A stretch of 64,000 nucleotides of DNA from Paramyrothecium sp. XJ0827 (GCA_020881915.1 JAJFPB010000001.1:3286001-3350000); one strand, 5' to 3'. Positions 34,901-48,600 are shown, counted from the stretch's first letter. Notes: generated from the letters alone by a model not told the origin. Program-made: numbers and translations.

Positions 34901-37854
34901 ATCCGTAACCTGGCGAACTGAATTGGGCAAATACTAGGGTCCATCTTGTAGTGTTTAGCATCGGGGCATCTCCCGTCTGATCCCATCACCGTCTAGCGTG
35001 CGCTCTAGTCATCCACTCCTCCCAGCACTGCCTGTTCTTGAATGCCCGCACGGGAGCCACATCACAGCCCTGTTTTGGAGGCAGTAGGGACCAGGAAGAA
35101 GGATGAGATAAAAAACTGAAACGGGGTTCGCAGCGTTCGTTCCAATAAGGGCAGGGCGATGACCAATGGTTGTTGCAGGGATGACCAAAGCCCATAGTGG
35201 GAATCGGAAATCCAAGGATGATCTCTGGGGGCTGATACTATTGCAGCCCACACAGGAGCACTGACTGTCAACTTTCTCCCACTCACAGTACATTTCCGCC
35301 CCCTCCGCCATTGACATCGATGCCGCCAACGCCGCTGACAATGCCATGAGAATCACGGCGAGTGGTGGTAACTTGAGCTAGATGGGGAGCGGCCCATTTG
35401 GTTCGGGGAACCTCGGCAGTATAGAGCATGATTGAGGTTGACACCAAAACGACGAATACATCTGCTCGATGAGACGACATGCAAGCCCATGCACCTCGAG
35501 CGGACTGCTTCCGACCACAATATGACGCAGCTGTGGAGGAGAGACGGGCTGTAGGGGCAGGATTTCGGCTCACTATTTCACCATATGCGCGCTCTTTTCC
35601 AAAGCTCTCGCTCTCCCGCCGAATCAATTCTGACAAATCCGACCGTTTTTCCTCGGCCGGAATTGCTTGCCTGGATTTGACTCGTCTGCTCGGGAATTGG
35701 AGCATGTCCGCCTCCCAAGGCTAAGGTCTCTTCCTGGCTTGAAAATTGGCCAGGCCCCTGGCTCCCTTGCGACCCCCTGCTCCACAATCATCTAGTCCCG
35801 CGCCCCTCCCCCCCTTCCCCCCCCCCGAACGTTGATATTCAGATTTGTCCGAATTGTCCATTCGATCTAGGTGACTAGTTTGCCAGTGGACCGAGATAGG
35901 AGGTACAGTACAGAGTCATGAGGTAGGGATCCTCTTCTGTCAGGGCGTGTCAGTGTGGTCCCCTTCACCTTCTTCATCTTAGACCCACAACCTTTTCTGC
36001 CGCTCCTCTGTTTTTGCGTGCCGCTCATCATTCTTTCCAAGGGCAGGACCCGGCAACCGATGTAGTCGCTCTGGCGCAGAAGCACCAGGTTTTCGGTGAT
36101 GCCCTGGCACTGCCCGAGATGACGAAATTCATTGAAGTGCAAGAAGGTAACCTTGGCCGACCACTCGTGCCCTTTTGGCTTAGTCCGGGAAGAACATACG
36201 AACGGATGAACGGCAGTCGGCTTCGATGGAAGATCTCTGAAGCCAGTCGCGGCAAGCCAAGGTAAAGTAACGTAAGGTGATGTGATCTGAGGTGAGGTAG
36301 GGTAGGGTAGGGTAAGGTAGGTACCATAGGGCGAGGTAAAACAAAAAAAGAAGAGGCGAAGGTAAGGTACTGACTGCACGTTGCCATACCCTACCTTAGC
36401 TTGGGCAAGAACCGACCGGGCCTTGCTTTCCTCATCTGATCTTGGCTCGTGCCTGGCCACAAGGAACGAACTTGGCCGCCCTGCACCCCGGCTCAGAACC
36501 ATGCTTCTATTTCCTTCCTTTTCCTTTTCCTCTTCCTCTTCCTTTTCATGCGTCCCTGGAGTACGGTACAGTACCTTGGCTTTACTTACTTCGCCAAACC
36601 CTCGACTGCTGCCCGAGAGTTTTCGGCTGGTTTTCCATCTCCGGCGCTGTACTTGCACGCCCGGGCACGTCTCTCCTCCTCTGCCCACCACCTCATAGAT
36701 GTGCTGCCGAGAAAGCATTCGCGTGTCGCTCCTTTCACGCTGCAGCATGGCACCGCAGCTAGCTGCCGCCTACGGTGGATAAGATCCGCAAGAATAAACA
36801 CGAGACGCCCAGCTAAGGGACAGCCGCGATGGAACCTCACTTGAGCTTCTACCTTTGGCTCGTCCCTTTCTCAAGCCACGCCGTTTCGTCCTTGATCACA
36901 TTCCACATCCACCCCACCCCCCTCTCCGCAGTCTCCCACGTCCACCCCTATCCCCTTCACTCTCGCCCTCACAATACTCCTCCAGGCCTGTGCTCTCTCG
37001 ACCAGCTGACAGCAACCATTTTGTTACCTGCAACTGGCATCGATCGTGGAGAGGTCGGCGGCTAAGCATCCGCAGCAGAGCAGCTCCTGTCGCACGCACC
37101 ACCAAGCGCATGCTGCAAGCTTCTTCCCTTACCTTAGCTTGCCGGTCGGGATATGCACCCTCACGCATTGCTTTGCCACCATCTGCCCATGATGTATACA
37201 TAGCACAGAGTGAGCGCTGCCTGGACAGACATGAGCCTTTGCCAGACACCCCTGCCCATTCCACCTGCCATGCCATGTTGCCATGCTGCCATGGCGTCCC
37301 TCTTCTCTTCTCCCTTGGACCCCGGCCCGACCCTACAGACCTGCTCTTGATAATGTCCACCCCCCTTCCCCCCCCTGGACCCCCGACAGTCCAATTCTAA
37401 GTATCCGCACGGCATGTTGATGTACTTTGTTCCCGCGGCTTGTCTCCTATAGCCTTGCTCGGGGTGATGCGCCCCTCCACCGATCTCGAACCACCATTTA
37501 TACACAGGCGTCTGGCCACATCTTGTGTCCCTTACACGGACACTTCCTCCATCTGTACTCTGCCCTTGGTGACCAGCACCACCTCCAGAGAACCATCACC
37601 AGTACTGCTCTTGCTTCTGCTGCGTTTCTCTTCGCGAGCTTGGTCGTTTGGGTTTCAGTCTCCTTCAGAGCTTCTCCACGTCTCTACCTCGCCCGCAGTT
37701 CTGTTCGGGTCGTCTCCAGTCCCCATTGCCGATATTGCTGAAGTGGACATTGCGACCACCGTCGCACAACCCTAACATCCTCTTACACACCTAAGTGCCC
37801 ACGACAAACCCGTTCTTCCGCCGCACCAAGCAGTCGGCTCCCTTCAGGATCCAC
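28949..37854. other. Gene-free region of about 8.9 kb
   Basis: No convincing gene, RNA gene or transposon was found. All open frames are short or of repeat-like composition. The longest, a minus-strand frame of 293 codons at 35867-36748, is partly made by a GGTAGG repeat. The first 250 bp is the 3' region of the preceding regulator. AGGTAAGG-type motifs cluster at 36259-36375. From about 36420 to 37850 the plus strand is pyrimidine-rich, which looks like a long leader of the downstream gene. It includes short upstream ORFs such as 36829-37065 (78 codons). Confidence 0.6.
36291..36328. repeat. GGTAG/GGGTA tandem repeat, G-rich on the plus strand
   Basis: Several tandem units of GGTAG/GGGTA occur in a row and end in an AGGTACC. 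Four or more G-runs are spaced by TA, so a G-quadruplex is possible on paper. It is not a TTAGGG telomere repeat. Confidence 0.7.
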
Positions 37855-39588
37855 ATGATCATGGGAGAGGAGCACTATATCGCCACTGGTCTTCCGCACT
37901 CCGGCGGTTTGTCAGGACACCCCGACCTGACGGATTTCTCCCAAACTTCTGCAACATCCCAGGCTCCTTCCTACGAGGACCTGACAACATACTCTTCCGT
38001 GAGCCCCCCTTGGTGCCTCTATTCTCGGGTCGCGTCCGAGATTGTGTCGCTTTCTTCTGGCTGGCCCTCCTAACTGTTCTAGGTTTCAACGTTTACACTG
38101 CCAACGCAGTGCGACTCCTCACTTTTAACACCCATTTCCTCCGTCTCTTCGCCCCCGCTTCACCAAGTCCACCAGTCTTCACGCCAGTATTCCGTTGCGC
38201 CGGGCACTCCCCAGTCTCAGGAGTGTGCGTCCCCCAGCGACCAAAAGATGTACCAGTCTTGGGCCAACCACCTGGAGTTGAACGCCCACAACAGCGGTAC
38301 CAATTCCCCAATGGCTACACAAGCGTCGGTCAGCGCGGAATACCTCGATTCTTACGTCTCCGAGGGCCGCCGAACCCCTGCTCCTCCGCCACAGTATCTA
38401 GGCAACTTTGCCGTGTCTGACCCTTCTGACTCTCACTCGATGCATCAACCTGACTCGCCCTACTATCAGTTGGGTATGGCTCACCTTGAACACCATAACT
38501 CTCTCTCGATGAGAGATGCCCAGACATTGGGTATGGAATCGGCCCATCGTGGTGTTGCGCGGTCCATGGCTCACATGCCCACCATTGCTGCCCCTTCCGC
38601 ATTGAACAATACTTCACCCCATCTCCGCCACGGCAGTCGTGATAGCCATGACGAGACTGTCTTTCTCCACTACCCAAACGAAAACTCTCATCGGGGACCA
38701 AGCGGCTCTCCTGGTCGCCGAGTTCTCCCAGGGGGTGGGCGAGTCAAGAAAAGTCGTGCTCCTAGGCGCCAAGGTCGCAACCCCACTCGGGTTCTGGATC
38801 CCTCCGCCGAACACAAGAACTGTTATGGACAAGAGGTTCCTCCCAGCCTGAAACCCGATATACCTGCCCAAGAGCGCTGCATCTGGGAGGCCCGATGGAA
38901 ACATCGGTATTCCAAAGGCAATAACATGTGGGACAATATCTGGCAGGAATACAACAAAACCTTCGAAGGGCACAAGGTTCCCAGGGGTCGTGGGGCGCGG
39001 GAAAACCTCCAGATGAAGTTCAAACGCAGCCGCTGCAAGTTCCTGGAATGGCTCCCTCGAGATGTAAGATATTTCCAACTTTGAGACGACTGAAATGAGG
39101 CTAATTGCGTGACATAGGATGAACTTCTCAGCGAGGCGTGGCACATTATGGAGCGGGACAGATATCGCAATTTGCTCAACCTGTTCTTGGAGCTTGGCGG
39201 CTCCCGTAACATGTGCCTCGGGGTTGAGGATGTCGAGGTCAGAGTGGTGCACAACCTCAAGCTCGAAGAAAACCTTTACATGGAAGCACATGGCGATCTC
39301 GGCATCCGCCGACGAAGGCGCACCAAACCAGTACCCAAGAAGCGGGGTGAGGACGAGTATGTACAGCCCGATATTGAAATGGCATCAGTGGCTGGGCCGG
39401 CTGGCACATCGTCGGAGCAAGACGCTGTAATGGATCAGGTCTTTGACCTTCGCGAGATCAAGGATGAGGAAGACCTGTCAGACGACGAGGGTATCATGGA
39501 CGTCAACGTTTGGAATCGTCATGTCGAGACCAAGGTTGATCCTCGTGGCTACCTTGAGCGCAGAGGATCAAGGTGGCATGAGAGGTGA
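37855..39588 (+). CDS. Unrecognised, probably nuclear protein with basic patch and Trp-rich domain (candidate developmental regulator)
   Basis: I do not recognise this family. Exons are 37855-37998, 38083-39063 and 39118-39588. The introns are 84 nt (GTGAGC, CTAAC, TAG) and 54 nt (GTAAGA, CTAAT, TAG), and the joined frame gives 531 residues. Residues 1-260 are Ser/Pro/His/Gln-rich and look disordered. A basic stretch KKSRAPRRQGRNP (about 269-281) could be a nuclear signal or DNA contact. Residues about 315-420 form a dense domain with regularly spaced aromatic residues (CIWEARWKHRYS, NNMWDNIW, then after the intron DELLSEAWHIMERDRY), somewhat like Myb/SANT or trihelix domains. The C-terminal 110 residues are basic then acidic (RRRRR, DEEDLSDDEG). 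Two in-frame ATGs lie at 37855 and 37861. The long empty upstream region and pyrimidine-rich leader suggest complex regulation, as at fungal developmental regulators. Confidence 0.75.
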
Positions 39589-42500
39589 CACCGACGAGCC
39601 GCGTCTAGAAGATGAGGCACACTGCTTATGATGGCAAGGACAAGATGCCCTGCCTGGCTTCCCCAATAATGCTTCCAGGATTTTCCAGTTTAGACTGTTA
39701 TACCTTCTCGACGAAGGACGGACACCCCCTTTTCGCTCATTTGCATATATATCACGTTGGGTAACCAAATTTTGTTCTCTCTTAGCCAGTATGAGGATTT
39801 CATGTACTTGTGGTTGTAAATCGGACACGGAAAAGAGGTAAAGGAAGGATGTAAAGCGTTGAACCACTACGCTTAGAGCATGTTAGCCTAGCCAACTTGA
39901 CCGTAGTCAAAAAAAAAAGTTGGGTGCGAAAAAGTGGCAGAGCCGGGCTCGCCATAGTACCGCTTCATTGCAGCCATTTGTTCGTCCAAACTCGTAGAAA
40001 GAACGCCTCGTGCAGACTGGCCTGACCAGAGCAGGCGGCCGCCAACGAGCCAAACTCGGCACGGAGAACGGACCAGGAAGATGTGAAGTGCGACAGGCAG
40101 AGATGCAGGCGGACGGAGGTGCAGACAGCCAGAATGCGGAGCGGCCGTGGCATGGGCAAGCGACTCTTCACTGCCAGGCCGCAAATGCGGCCCCTTAGGT
40201 CCGTCTCTGCGACCCTACTGTTTCCACCAGAACGGCTCACCCTTGCCTGCGGTGATGTTGCATTGCCTTGAGGGGGCGCGCACTGTGTCCAAGAACGGTG
40301 TGCGCCCTCTCCGCGCTGCTCAAGCCGGCCGTCGGTGCCCTCCAAATCCGAGGCCGGCTCAAGTACTACACATTGCATGACATTATCTTAGCTTATTACC
40401 TTACGTGCGTAGAGGGGCAGAAAGGCACAAGGGTAGAAGGGCGGGTAGAATGCGGAGGATCACGTGCCAAGTCAAGTGACCGTCGTGGCTTCCACCAGGG
40501 TAGGGGCCGTTGGTGAGCTTAGAGCATCCGGACTGCGGCTTGCGGGGCCGGTCGAGATTGGCGATTGTGAATGGGTCGAGCACTGCTGTGACAAGAGCAG
40601 GGGCCACGGCGCACAAGCAGGGAGACCAGAGCTCTACAAGGACAAGGTGTGCTGCATGGGGACAGCACTTCCGGGCTAATCAATCAGAAAAGCGAGGCTC
40701 ATGGGTGGCCCCCCTCGCAGGTCAAATGCAGTCGCGTATAACAGAAATTGCAATAACAAGGTCTCGCGCAGCGCGGCGTGTCCATCCGGACCCGACAGTG
40801 TGGAAATTGAGGTGGCGTGTACATTATCTTCATGTCCGTGTTCACGAGGTCAATTGCGAGGCATTTACTTTCAACCCTGCTGCAGCGAGGTTGCAGCGGT
40901 GGTAGAGCAGAAAGAGGAGAAGACGTGGCAGGCGGGAACAAATTCAAGGCCTGACGGGGGCAGCCATGTAACATGGAAATGCAGTCCATTGATTCCCGCC
41001 CCCTTCCTACGCAGACCGAGAATGCTTGCATGGTTCGTTGACACCCCAGTAGCTCCAGAGGGGGTTCTAACAGGGCCAAGGGCTCGTTGTCCACGCGAGA
41101 GCGTCATACGTGTTACTTCCATGCTCGGAGGCTTATCTAGATCGACCTTGATCTACCGCGAGTTGTGAAAGGACCAAAATAACCACATATCGCCCGAGAC
41201 GGCTCGAGTTGTTGTCTCGAGACGAGATAAGATGAGACATCTTCACTTGATTTGACTTACGCATATGCTTGTAAGACACGATGCGGGCAACTCGGGGCAA
41301 CTGATGTCCCGAGGGAAGAAGGGCATAGTCACACAACCGCACGCGCGCGCGTCCTCTTCCAAGGCACATCAGTTTGCCGAGACGTCCAAGGTAAGGTCCA
41401 GCCTGCGACGTGAATAAGGGTGGGAACACGCTTGAAGTGGCGACACGGAGATATTGCACCCACCGTAACTTCCTTTTCCCCCATTGTCCGCTCGTCCGCC
41501 CTTGTATCTAATCCCGCTCACTCCGAGGACTGAAGACGGGGAAGCGAGGGCCCTGTGGGTACCCCATGATGAACTAGCCGAGATCAGGAGGACAATGGAG
41601 ATGCAGAGCAGCATGTGAAGCTTGATTGCGTCCCCCCCCGAGTACTGTACATGACGAAAAGGGGCCCCCGTCCACGGTGGGTTTGTCCTAGATACGGACC
41701 AGCGACTACCAAGTCAAGGGCTTGCTCGACCTGTTCTTGCTCCACGAAAACCACATGCGGGATACAGGCGTCAACCTTGTACAAGCCTATTGTCATAAGC
41801 AAGGGGCGTCTCTTGTGGAGACAGCGATGCCTATTGTCCCTTCGAACCATTGACTTCGGTGACGTTTCTTTGCTTCGCTGCCGACTAGCAGGTGAAGAGA
41901 GGCTCTTCGTGGAGGCAACACATCCTCACCCCCCTGACGGCCACGGAGCACGGGGAGAAAAAAAAGGCAGCTTGTGGATCGCTCACGAGTTCCTTTCCCC
42001 GTTTTGCTTGACGTGTCCGCTTCACTCGGGCACATGAGGCATGGCGGCAATCAAAAGAAACCCGGCTCCAGCCTAGGAATGGAGTATATTGCTTGCACGT
42101 CTTCGAAACGCCCGACGTAGCTGTCGTGGAGGACAGTTGACTCGTCTTAGTGGGACGCTAGGCATTGTGATCAATGGACTGGAATGCGTTTCGCGACGAG
42201 CCTCTACGTCGTTGGGTCCTGTAAGTCCGAAGCACGGCGCTACTACGTACGCGAAGCCAGGCGCTGCCGGACACTGGAATACCTACCGGCGCGTATTAGC
42301 TTCTGCTTTGAATCAAGCAGGGCGACGTGTTCCCTGCATATGGCCAGTGAGCTACATGTCATTGTGTTTGTCTACGTTGCAGTACAACTGTGAGGCTTCT
42401 GTTGGCCAGACGAGGACCTGGGAATCCATATGATGTTCAGTATCAAGCATCTGCAAACATTTCGTCCCGTGGAACTCGTGTCAATAAACTTCCTGTCATT

Positions 42501-45500
42501 GTAATGATCCGTGGCCTGCTTTGCAATTGAGTCACAGCTCGGGATGCTCGACGATGGCCGGGCCTTGCGACTGCGCCCACTCCTTGTAAAGTCGTCAGAG
42601 GACATGTAACACGAACAGAAGTGGCACAAGGAGTGAGACATCCTCCAGTACATGGCCTCGTCGTCCTTTGCTGAGCCATCCGCTCAGCTTGCCAGCCGGC
42701 GAGCAAAGAAACAGAGGCCGCTCAAGCTTCATCAGTAGGATCGATAGCAAGAATCACCGGAGAAGGAAGAAACGGTTGAAGATACTCATGAAAAGCTTTG
42801 GAGTCTTGAACATTCTGTAAGATTCCTAAAATAGGTATGGAAGACAAACCGTACTGTCAATTCATATGGGTGGTTTCGGATTTTTTTATATCGCTCTACT
42901 AACCACTTGCTACATCGCCGGTGTCTTCTCTCCCCTGATCTAACCAAGACTTCTCTCATCCGTTGGCTTATACAGCTAATCACTGGGTTGTCAGGACATG
43001 ATGCATTCACGCCTCCACCACCCCTCGTCCCCTCCAAAACGTTGACCTGCGGAAGAAGGACTGGGTGTATGTCCGGAGACCATGCTTCGGTGCGTCTACT
43101 CGTCAACCAAGGTTTGGTAGAGCACAGAAGACGGGCCAATACATGCGCTAGATGGACATGCTGCGAGGCGGCTCATGGCAAGGCAGAAACTAAGAACTCT
43201 CGCTTTGGAGGATGGAAGCACCGTACTGTGCAGCCAAGTATCTTCAGTTCAAGCTTGTGTACACAGTCCAGGCCATGACAAGTCGAAGACAGGTGTGCCT
43301 CGGAGATGAAGTGGACAGCGACTTTCGGGATGCCCGACAGCTGCCTGGGTATTCTGGGAACCATAGACAGCTGAAAGTCAATTGAAGCCGTCCAGTAAAC
43401 TGGGGGAAATGCCTAGGGGTGCCTCTACGGTGTCGACCGGTCGCAATCGACAGTGGTGTCAAGAGGGCCGTGATTTCTCGTGATGCCGACTGGAGCACCT
43501 CCGAAAGGCGAGCGAGGCCGGGGCCGAATAATGGGTCGCAGCGCGCGAGGGGCTGTGCTCTGCTACTTTCCTTGCGGTACAGTTATGCTGTGGTCTCGTC
43601 TGGCCTACTACGTGTGGCTTGCCCGTCCGGACTACTTTTCAGCAATGGGGCTTTGCCCGGCCCATTCAGAAGGCCTGGGTCTCATTTTCGGGCCAACATT
43701 GGCGAAACCCTGGAGCCAGCGACCCCTGACTGGACCGTCAAGCTGTTGTTACACCATCGGCTAATATGACGACAAGAGTTCGTGTTGAACCCTGGCGGTT
43801 CATTCCAGCGTGCCGCTCCCCCGCAAGCGTGCCCGTCAACCGTCATTGAGACACACGGGAGCAGACCGCAGCAGGCAGCCTCCATGGCAGCCTCTTCCGC
43901 GCTCGGCAGTATTGGCTGCTAGCGTCGCGGCGTGCCCAATTTGTCGAAGCCGTTTTCGCAGCCATGTTTCCTTGCTCGCTCTCTCTCGCATCTCCACACC
44001 TTGACCGACCGTTTTTGAAAAACCCCCCCCGTGATCACCAGTTGGCGCATCTTGCCTTGCTCGGGGAGGGCCTGCTCCAGGGATGTCATGGACCGGCTCC
44101 AGCTTCCGCGCTGCTGTGGTCTCCGCACCTCAGTGGGTTCCTTTGCCAGCTAAGCCTTAGAGCGCGCCAGAACGGTATCCATAAACGGCTAAGCAACGGA
44201 ATCCCTACCTCGTGGCCACTAATCTGACACCACCGGGGGGAGAAGGGGGGCAGCGGTTCGTGAGAGTGAAGTACAGATACAAGGATGCGAGATTGGCCAA
44301 GACCGTAGTGTACCGGTACTTGCGAAATGACGAGAGTCAGAGCGAAGGCAAGAAGAGGAGGAGAGGTGGGAATCCCACGACTCGGCGATGCACAAGCTGC
44401 CGGCCTAAATTGCCCAGTCCAGAGTAAGTGTCATCTGCTGTCGGTCCGCGCTTGAAGGAGGCCTCAATTTAGGTCGCCTTGGCTTTGCTGAGGCGTCTAC
44501 GAAGCAGAGGCAGTACATTAGCCGCCCGAAAGTGATGTGATTTCTTTTCCGTCCCCACGCTCACAGCCCTGCGAGGGAGGCCAGGCACTTTCCCGCTTGT
44601 TTCTTCTCTTTCTGGCCCTTGCCTCCAAAAGTCCGGCCTTAGAACGAAACCATGATCGACGAGTGAGGTGGGCGCTTGTTTAGACCATGACGCTTTTCCC
44701 TTTCCCTATCCGTAGGGCTTGTGGACTGTGCACAGTCCAACGCTAAACGGGCGATTGTGTGCAAGGGAGGATCTTTTAGGTGGCACCAGCATTGGCCTGC
44801 CTGGTCGCGAAGAAGGGCGCAGGCGGAAGGGAAATATGATGTGTCGATGTCTCAGACGGTCACCAAAGTTGACGCGTTTGCCGCCATCCCCTGTATAAAG
44901 CGGAGCAGAGTTGCATGTCCTCGCGCTCACGTTACCTCAGGTAAGGTAAGGCAGGTACAGCTTTGTACGACCTTTGTTTCCGTCTTCCCGCGTAATTATC
45001 ACATCGCACTCAATCGCCAATCACTTGTCGAGGAGGGGGGAGGCCACACAGACTGGCGATGGGACTGGAGTTTGGTTCTCAGAGCCATGCCCTCTAGGAG
45101 TAAATTAGGATACCTAAGGTAAGGCGCGGTAGATATATAAGTAGTAATCTATGCATTTTCAGGGGATCAAAAACTCTATTGTCAAAAACTAGGAGCGGCT
45201 GCTGTACGCAGTCAACGCTCCGGGGCCGCGCCGTTGATGGCTGGTGGGGCTTCCACCGCTGTACGGATGAGATTGCTTTGTCGGCCGAAGTCACCAGCCA
45301 CATCTCGTCATCAGCCACGCGGCATGTCCACCAATCAGTGGCGCATCATTGCCAAAGATGACAGCATCCAACATCACGAGACCCGACAACGAAAGTTGTT
45401 CGAAAGACACAGCTTCTGTCCGCCAAATGCACGGCCGCGCCCTTCAGTCGGCGCCCTCAATGGTGTAAACACTTGCATCGAACCGTTTCGCCGCTCTCCA

Positions 45501-45639
45501 CGTCATCATATCCTCACGACTTATGGCTCACCTGCTTCGACTGCCTTTCGTTTCCTCTCGATGAAGCCCCTTCGCCACCAACACCCGGACTCGCAGGCCA
45601 TATTCCTCGGGACGCCCATCTCACGACCTTGAGGGCAGA
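39589..45639. other. Gene-free region of about 6 kb
   Basis: No gene, tRNA or mobile element recognised. Frames are short, in all phases, without linked exons. AGGTAAGG-type motifs occur at 44939-44951 and 45113-45124, plus a short alternating CG run near 41343. The last 200 bp is the presumed promoter and leader of the EDEM gene. Confidence 0.6.
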
Positions 45640-48600
45640 ATGTTGCAAGCGCTACTGCTGTTGTCATGCGCTCTGCTACCATGGACGGCACAGGCTATGC
45701 GCGCCGATTATATGGCGCAGCTGCGCCGGGAAACGGTTGACATGTTCTACCATGGCTACAGCAATTACATGCAGCATGCATTCCCGGAGGACGAGGTTGG
45801 TCCCTCACCTACCACGCAACCACTGTGTCAAGAAGCTAATGCCCGTCCAACCCTAGCTGCGACCGCTTACGTGTGGTCCCTTGACGCGGGACCGCGAGAA
45901 CCCAGGCCACATTGGGCTGAATGATGCCCTCGGGAACTACTCCCTGACCCTCGTGGATAGTCTTTCAACACTTGCTATTTTGGCGAGCGGGACGCAGAAC
46001 GGTCCACACACTGGGGCTCAGGCGCTTAGTGATTTTCAGGACGGGGTGGCGCAACTCGTGCTGCATTACGGAGACGGGAGACCGGGTTCCTCCGGCACGG
46101 GACTTCGGGCCACCGGCTTTGACCTCGACAGCAAGGTTCAAGTGTTTGAGACGGTGATCAGGGGAGTGGGCGGTCTTCTCAGCGCGCATCTCTTCGCCAT
46201 CGGTGAGCTGCCGATTAGAGGCTACAAGCCGGACCCCGCCTCGAGTCTTCCGAGCGATGACCCCCTGGAACTGGCTCCCATACATTGGCCTAATGGGTTC
46301 CAGTACGACGGTCAGCTACTACGGCTGGCCCTGGATCTTTCACAACGTTTGTTACCGGCCTTTTACACAGAAACTGGCATCCCGTATCCTCGTGTCAACC
46401 TTCGTCATGGCATTCCGTTTTACGTCAACTCTCCCCTCCATCAGCAGTCCGAAGGCCCCGAAGAGCCGGTGACCGCCGGCCGTGCCGAGATCACGGAGAC
46501 TTGCAGCGCCGGTGCGGGTAGCCTGACACTGGAGTTCACGGTCCTTAGTCGGCTGACGAGAGACCCTCGTTTTGAACTAGCAGCCAAGAGGGCCTTCTGG
46601 GAAGTCTGGCGGAGGAGGAGCGAGATTGGTTTAATCGGTAATGGCATCGATGCCGAGCGGGGCATGTGGATTGGACCTCATTCTGGCATAGGCGCCGGCA
46701 TGGACAGCTTCTTCGAATATGCTCTAAAGAGCCACATCTTGTTGTCTGGGAGTGACACGCCAAACACGTCCGTGTCCGCGAGGCAGCACACCGATGGATG
46801 GCTAGACCCCAACACACTGCATCCTCCCTTGGAGCCGGAGCTTCATTCCTCAGATGCTTTCTTGGAGGCATGGCACCAGGCCCATGCATCCGTCAAGCGA
46901 TATCTGTACACTGACCGGAGCCATTATCCCTACTACTCCAACGGGCATCGAGCTACGGGCCAACCCTACACCATGTGGATTGATAGCCTGGGGGCATTTT
47001 ACCCTGGCCTTCTCGCCCTGGGTGGAGAGCTCGACGAGGCCATTGAAGCTAACCTGGTGTACACGGCGCTCTGGACACGGTACTCGGCCTTGCCCGAGCG
47101 GTGGTCCATTCGCGACAACAACGTTGAGGCGGGAATTGGGTGGTGGCCTGGGCGACCAGAGTTCATCGAATCAACATATCACATCTATCGCGCCACCAAA
47201 GACCCCTGGTACCTCCACGTTGGGGAGATGGTTCTGAGAGATATCCAATGGCGGTGCCATGCCCCCTGCGGCTGGGCCGGCCTTCAGGACGTACGCAGTG
47301 GAGAAAAGCAAGACCGCATGGAGAGTTTCTTCCTCGGCGAGACGACCAAGTATATGTATTTGCTCTTTGACACGGAGCATCCGCTAAACACTTTGGATGC
47401 TGCATACGTGTTCACTACCGAAGGCCATCCCCTCATTATCCCCAAACGGAGCAACGGGCCGCGTGCTTCAAAGCGAAGCAAAGCTCCCAAGGACGTTTCG
47501 CTCTACAGCTACTATGACGAAACCTTCACAAATGCCTGCCCTGTTCCACCAACCGTCGCATCTCTGGCAGGCTCCGCGACTGCAGGCAGACCCGACCTTT
47601 TTGGCGTTTCACGCTTCACAGATCTCTACAATACACCAAACATCCATGGGCCCGTTGAGGGGGTCGAGGTGGAAGATGGGCAGAAGGGCTGGGTCACACG
47701 ATATGTGGCCAAATCCAACCACACCATCTTCCCGTGGACACTTCCCCCAACCATGCTGCCTGAAAACGGTACATGCGTTGCTCCCCCCGAGCGCATCATC
47801 AGCTGGATTGAATTCCCAGCCAGCGACGCAGCCACATCACTGGCCTCACGCTTCGGGACGTCGTTGACGTGGTACGACCACACAGGTCCGACTGTGAAGA
47901 ACATCGAGGGTCTGAGGTTGCAGATGGAGAAGGGAGTGAGTGATGGTCAGAAGGAGCCCACCTGGAGGATCACGCACGTCGGGAACACGCAACTTGGGCG
48001 CTATGAGGTGGTGTACTTCCATGCGGAGCATGTCAGGCACCTCAAGGACGAGGCATTTACCTGTTCAAGACGGCAGGATGCCGTTGAAATCGAGCTGATG
48101 GTCGACGTCGCCGTGGAGCAGAACTCGAGCATACCACTTCCCGCAGAGCAGGCGGAGCTGCCGAATCGCCCGGCGAGCGGCATTCTCAATCCCCCTCCAG
48201 ACCCCTCGGAGTCGCTTCTCAAGAGCTTTCTCCGCGTCGTCTCGTCGGTTTTCGAACCAACGAATACCGAAGTCCCCGAGTCGGTCGATGGACAGGAAAG
48301 CCCCTTCATATACAGTTGGTCCGCCAACACCGCCACTGGGCCCGGCGCCTTCCCGATGCCCTCAATCGTGGATACGCCCATTGTCGGGTATCCAACCTAC
48401 GACGCCAAAGACCCAGCGTCCAACTTTCCCTGGAAGACCATATTCCTCGCCGACCAGGCGTGCGACGGGCCCCTCCCCGACACGGCCCCCCGCGACCACC
48501 AGGTCATCGTCATGCTGCGCGGCGGCTGCTCCTTCAGCGAGAAGCTCGACAACATACCCACGTTCCCCGTCCGCCGCAGCGCGCTGCAGCTCGTCGTCAT

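Noticed and set aside
35867..36748. Longest frame of the 8.9-kb gap, 293 codons on the minus strand
   Set aside because: Its composition follows simple repeats (Glu/Lys run, Tyr-Leu-Pro-Thr from the GGTAGG repeat), with no domain pattern and no linked exons.
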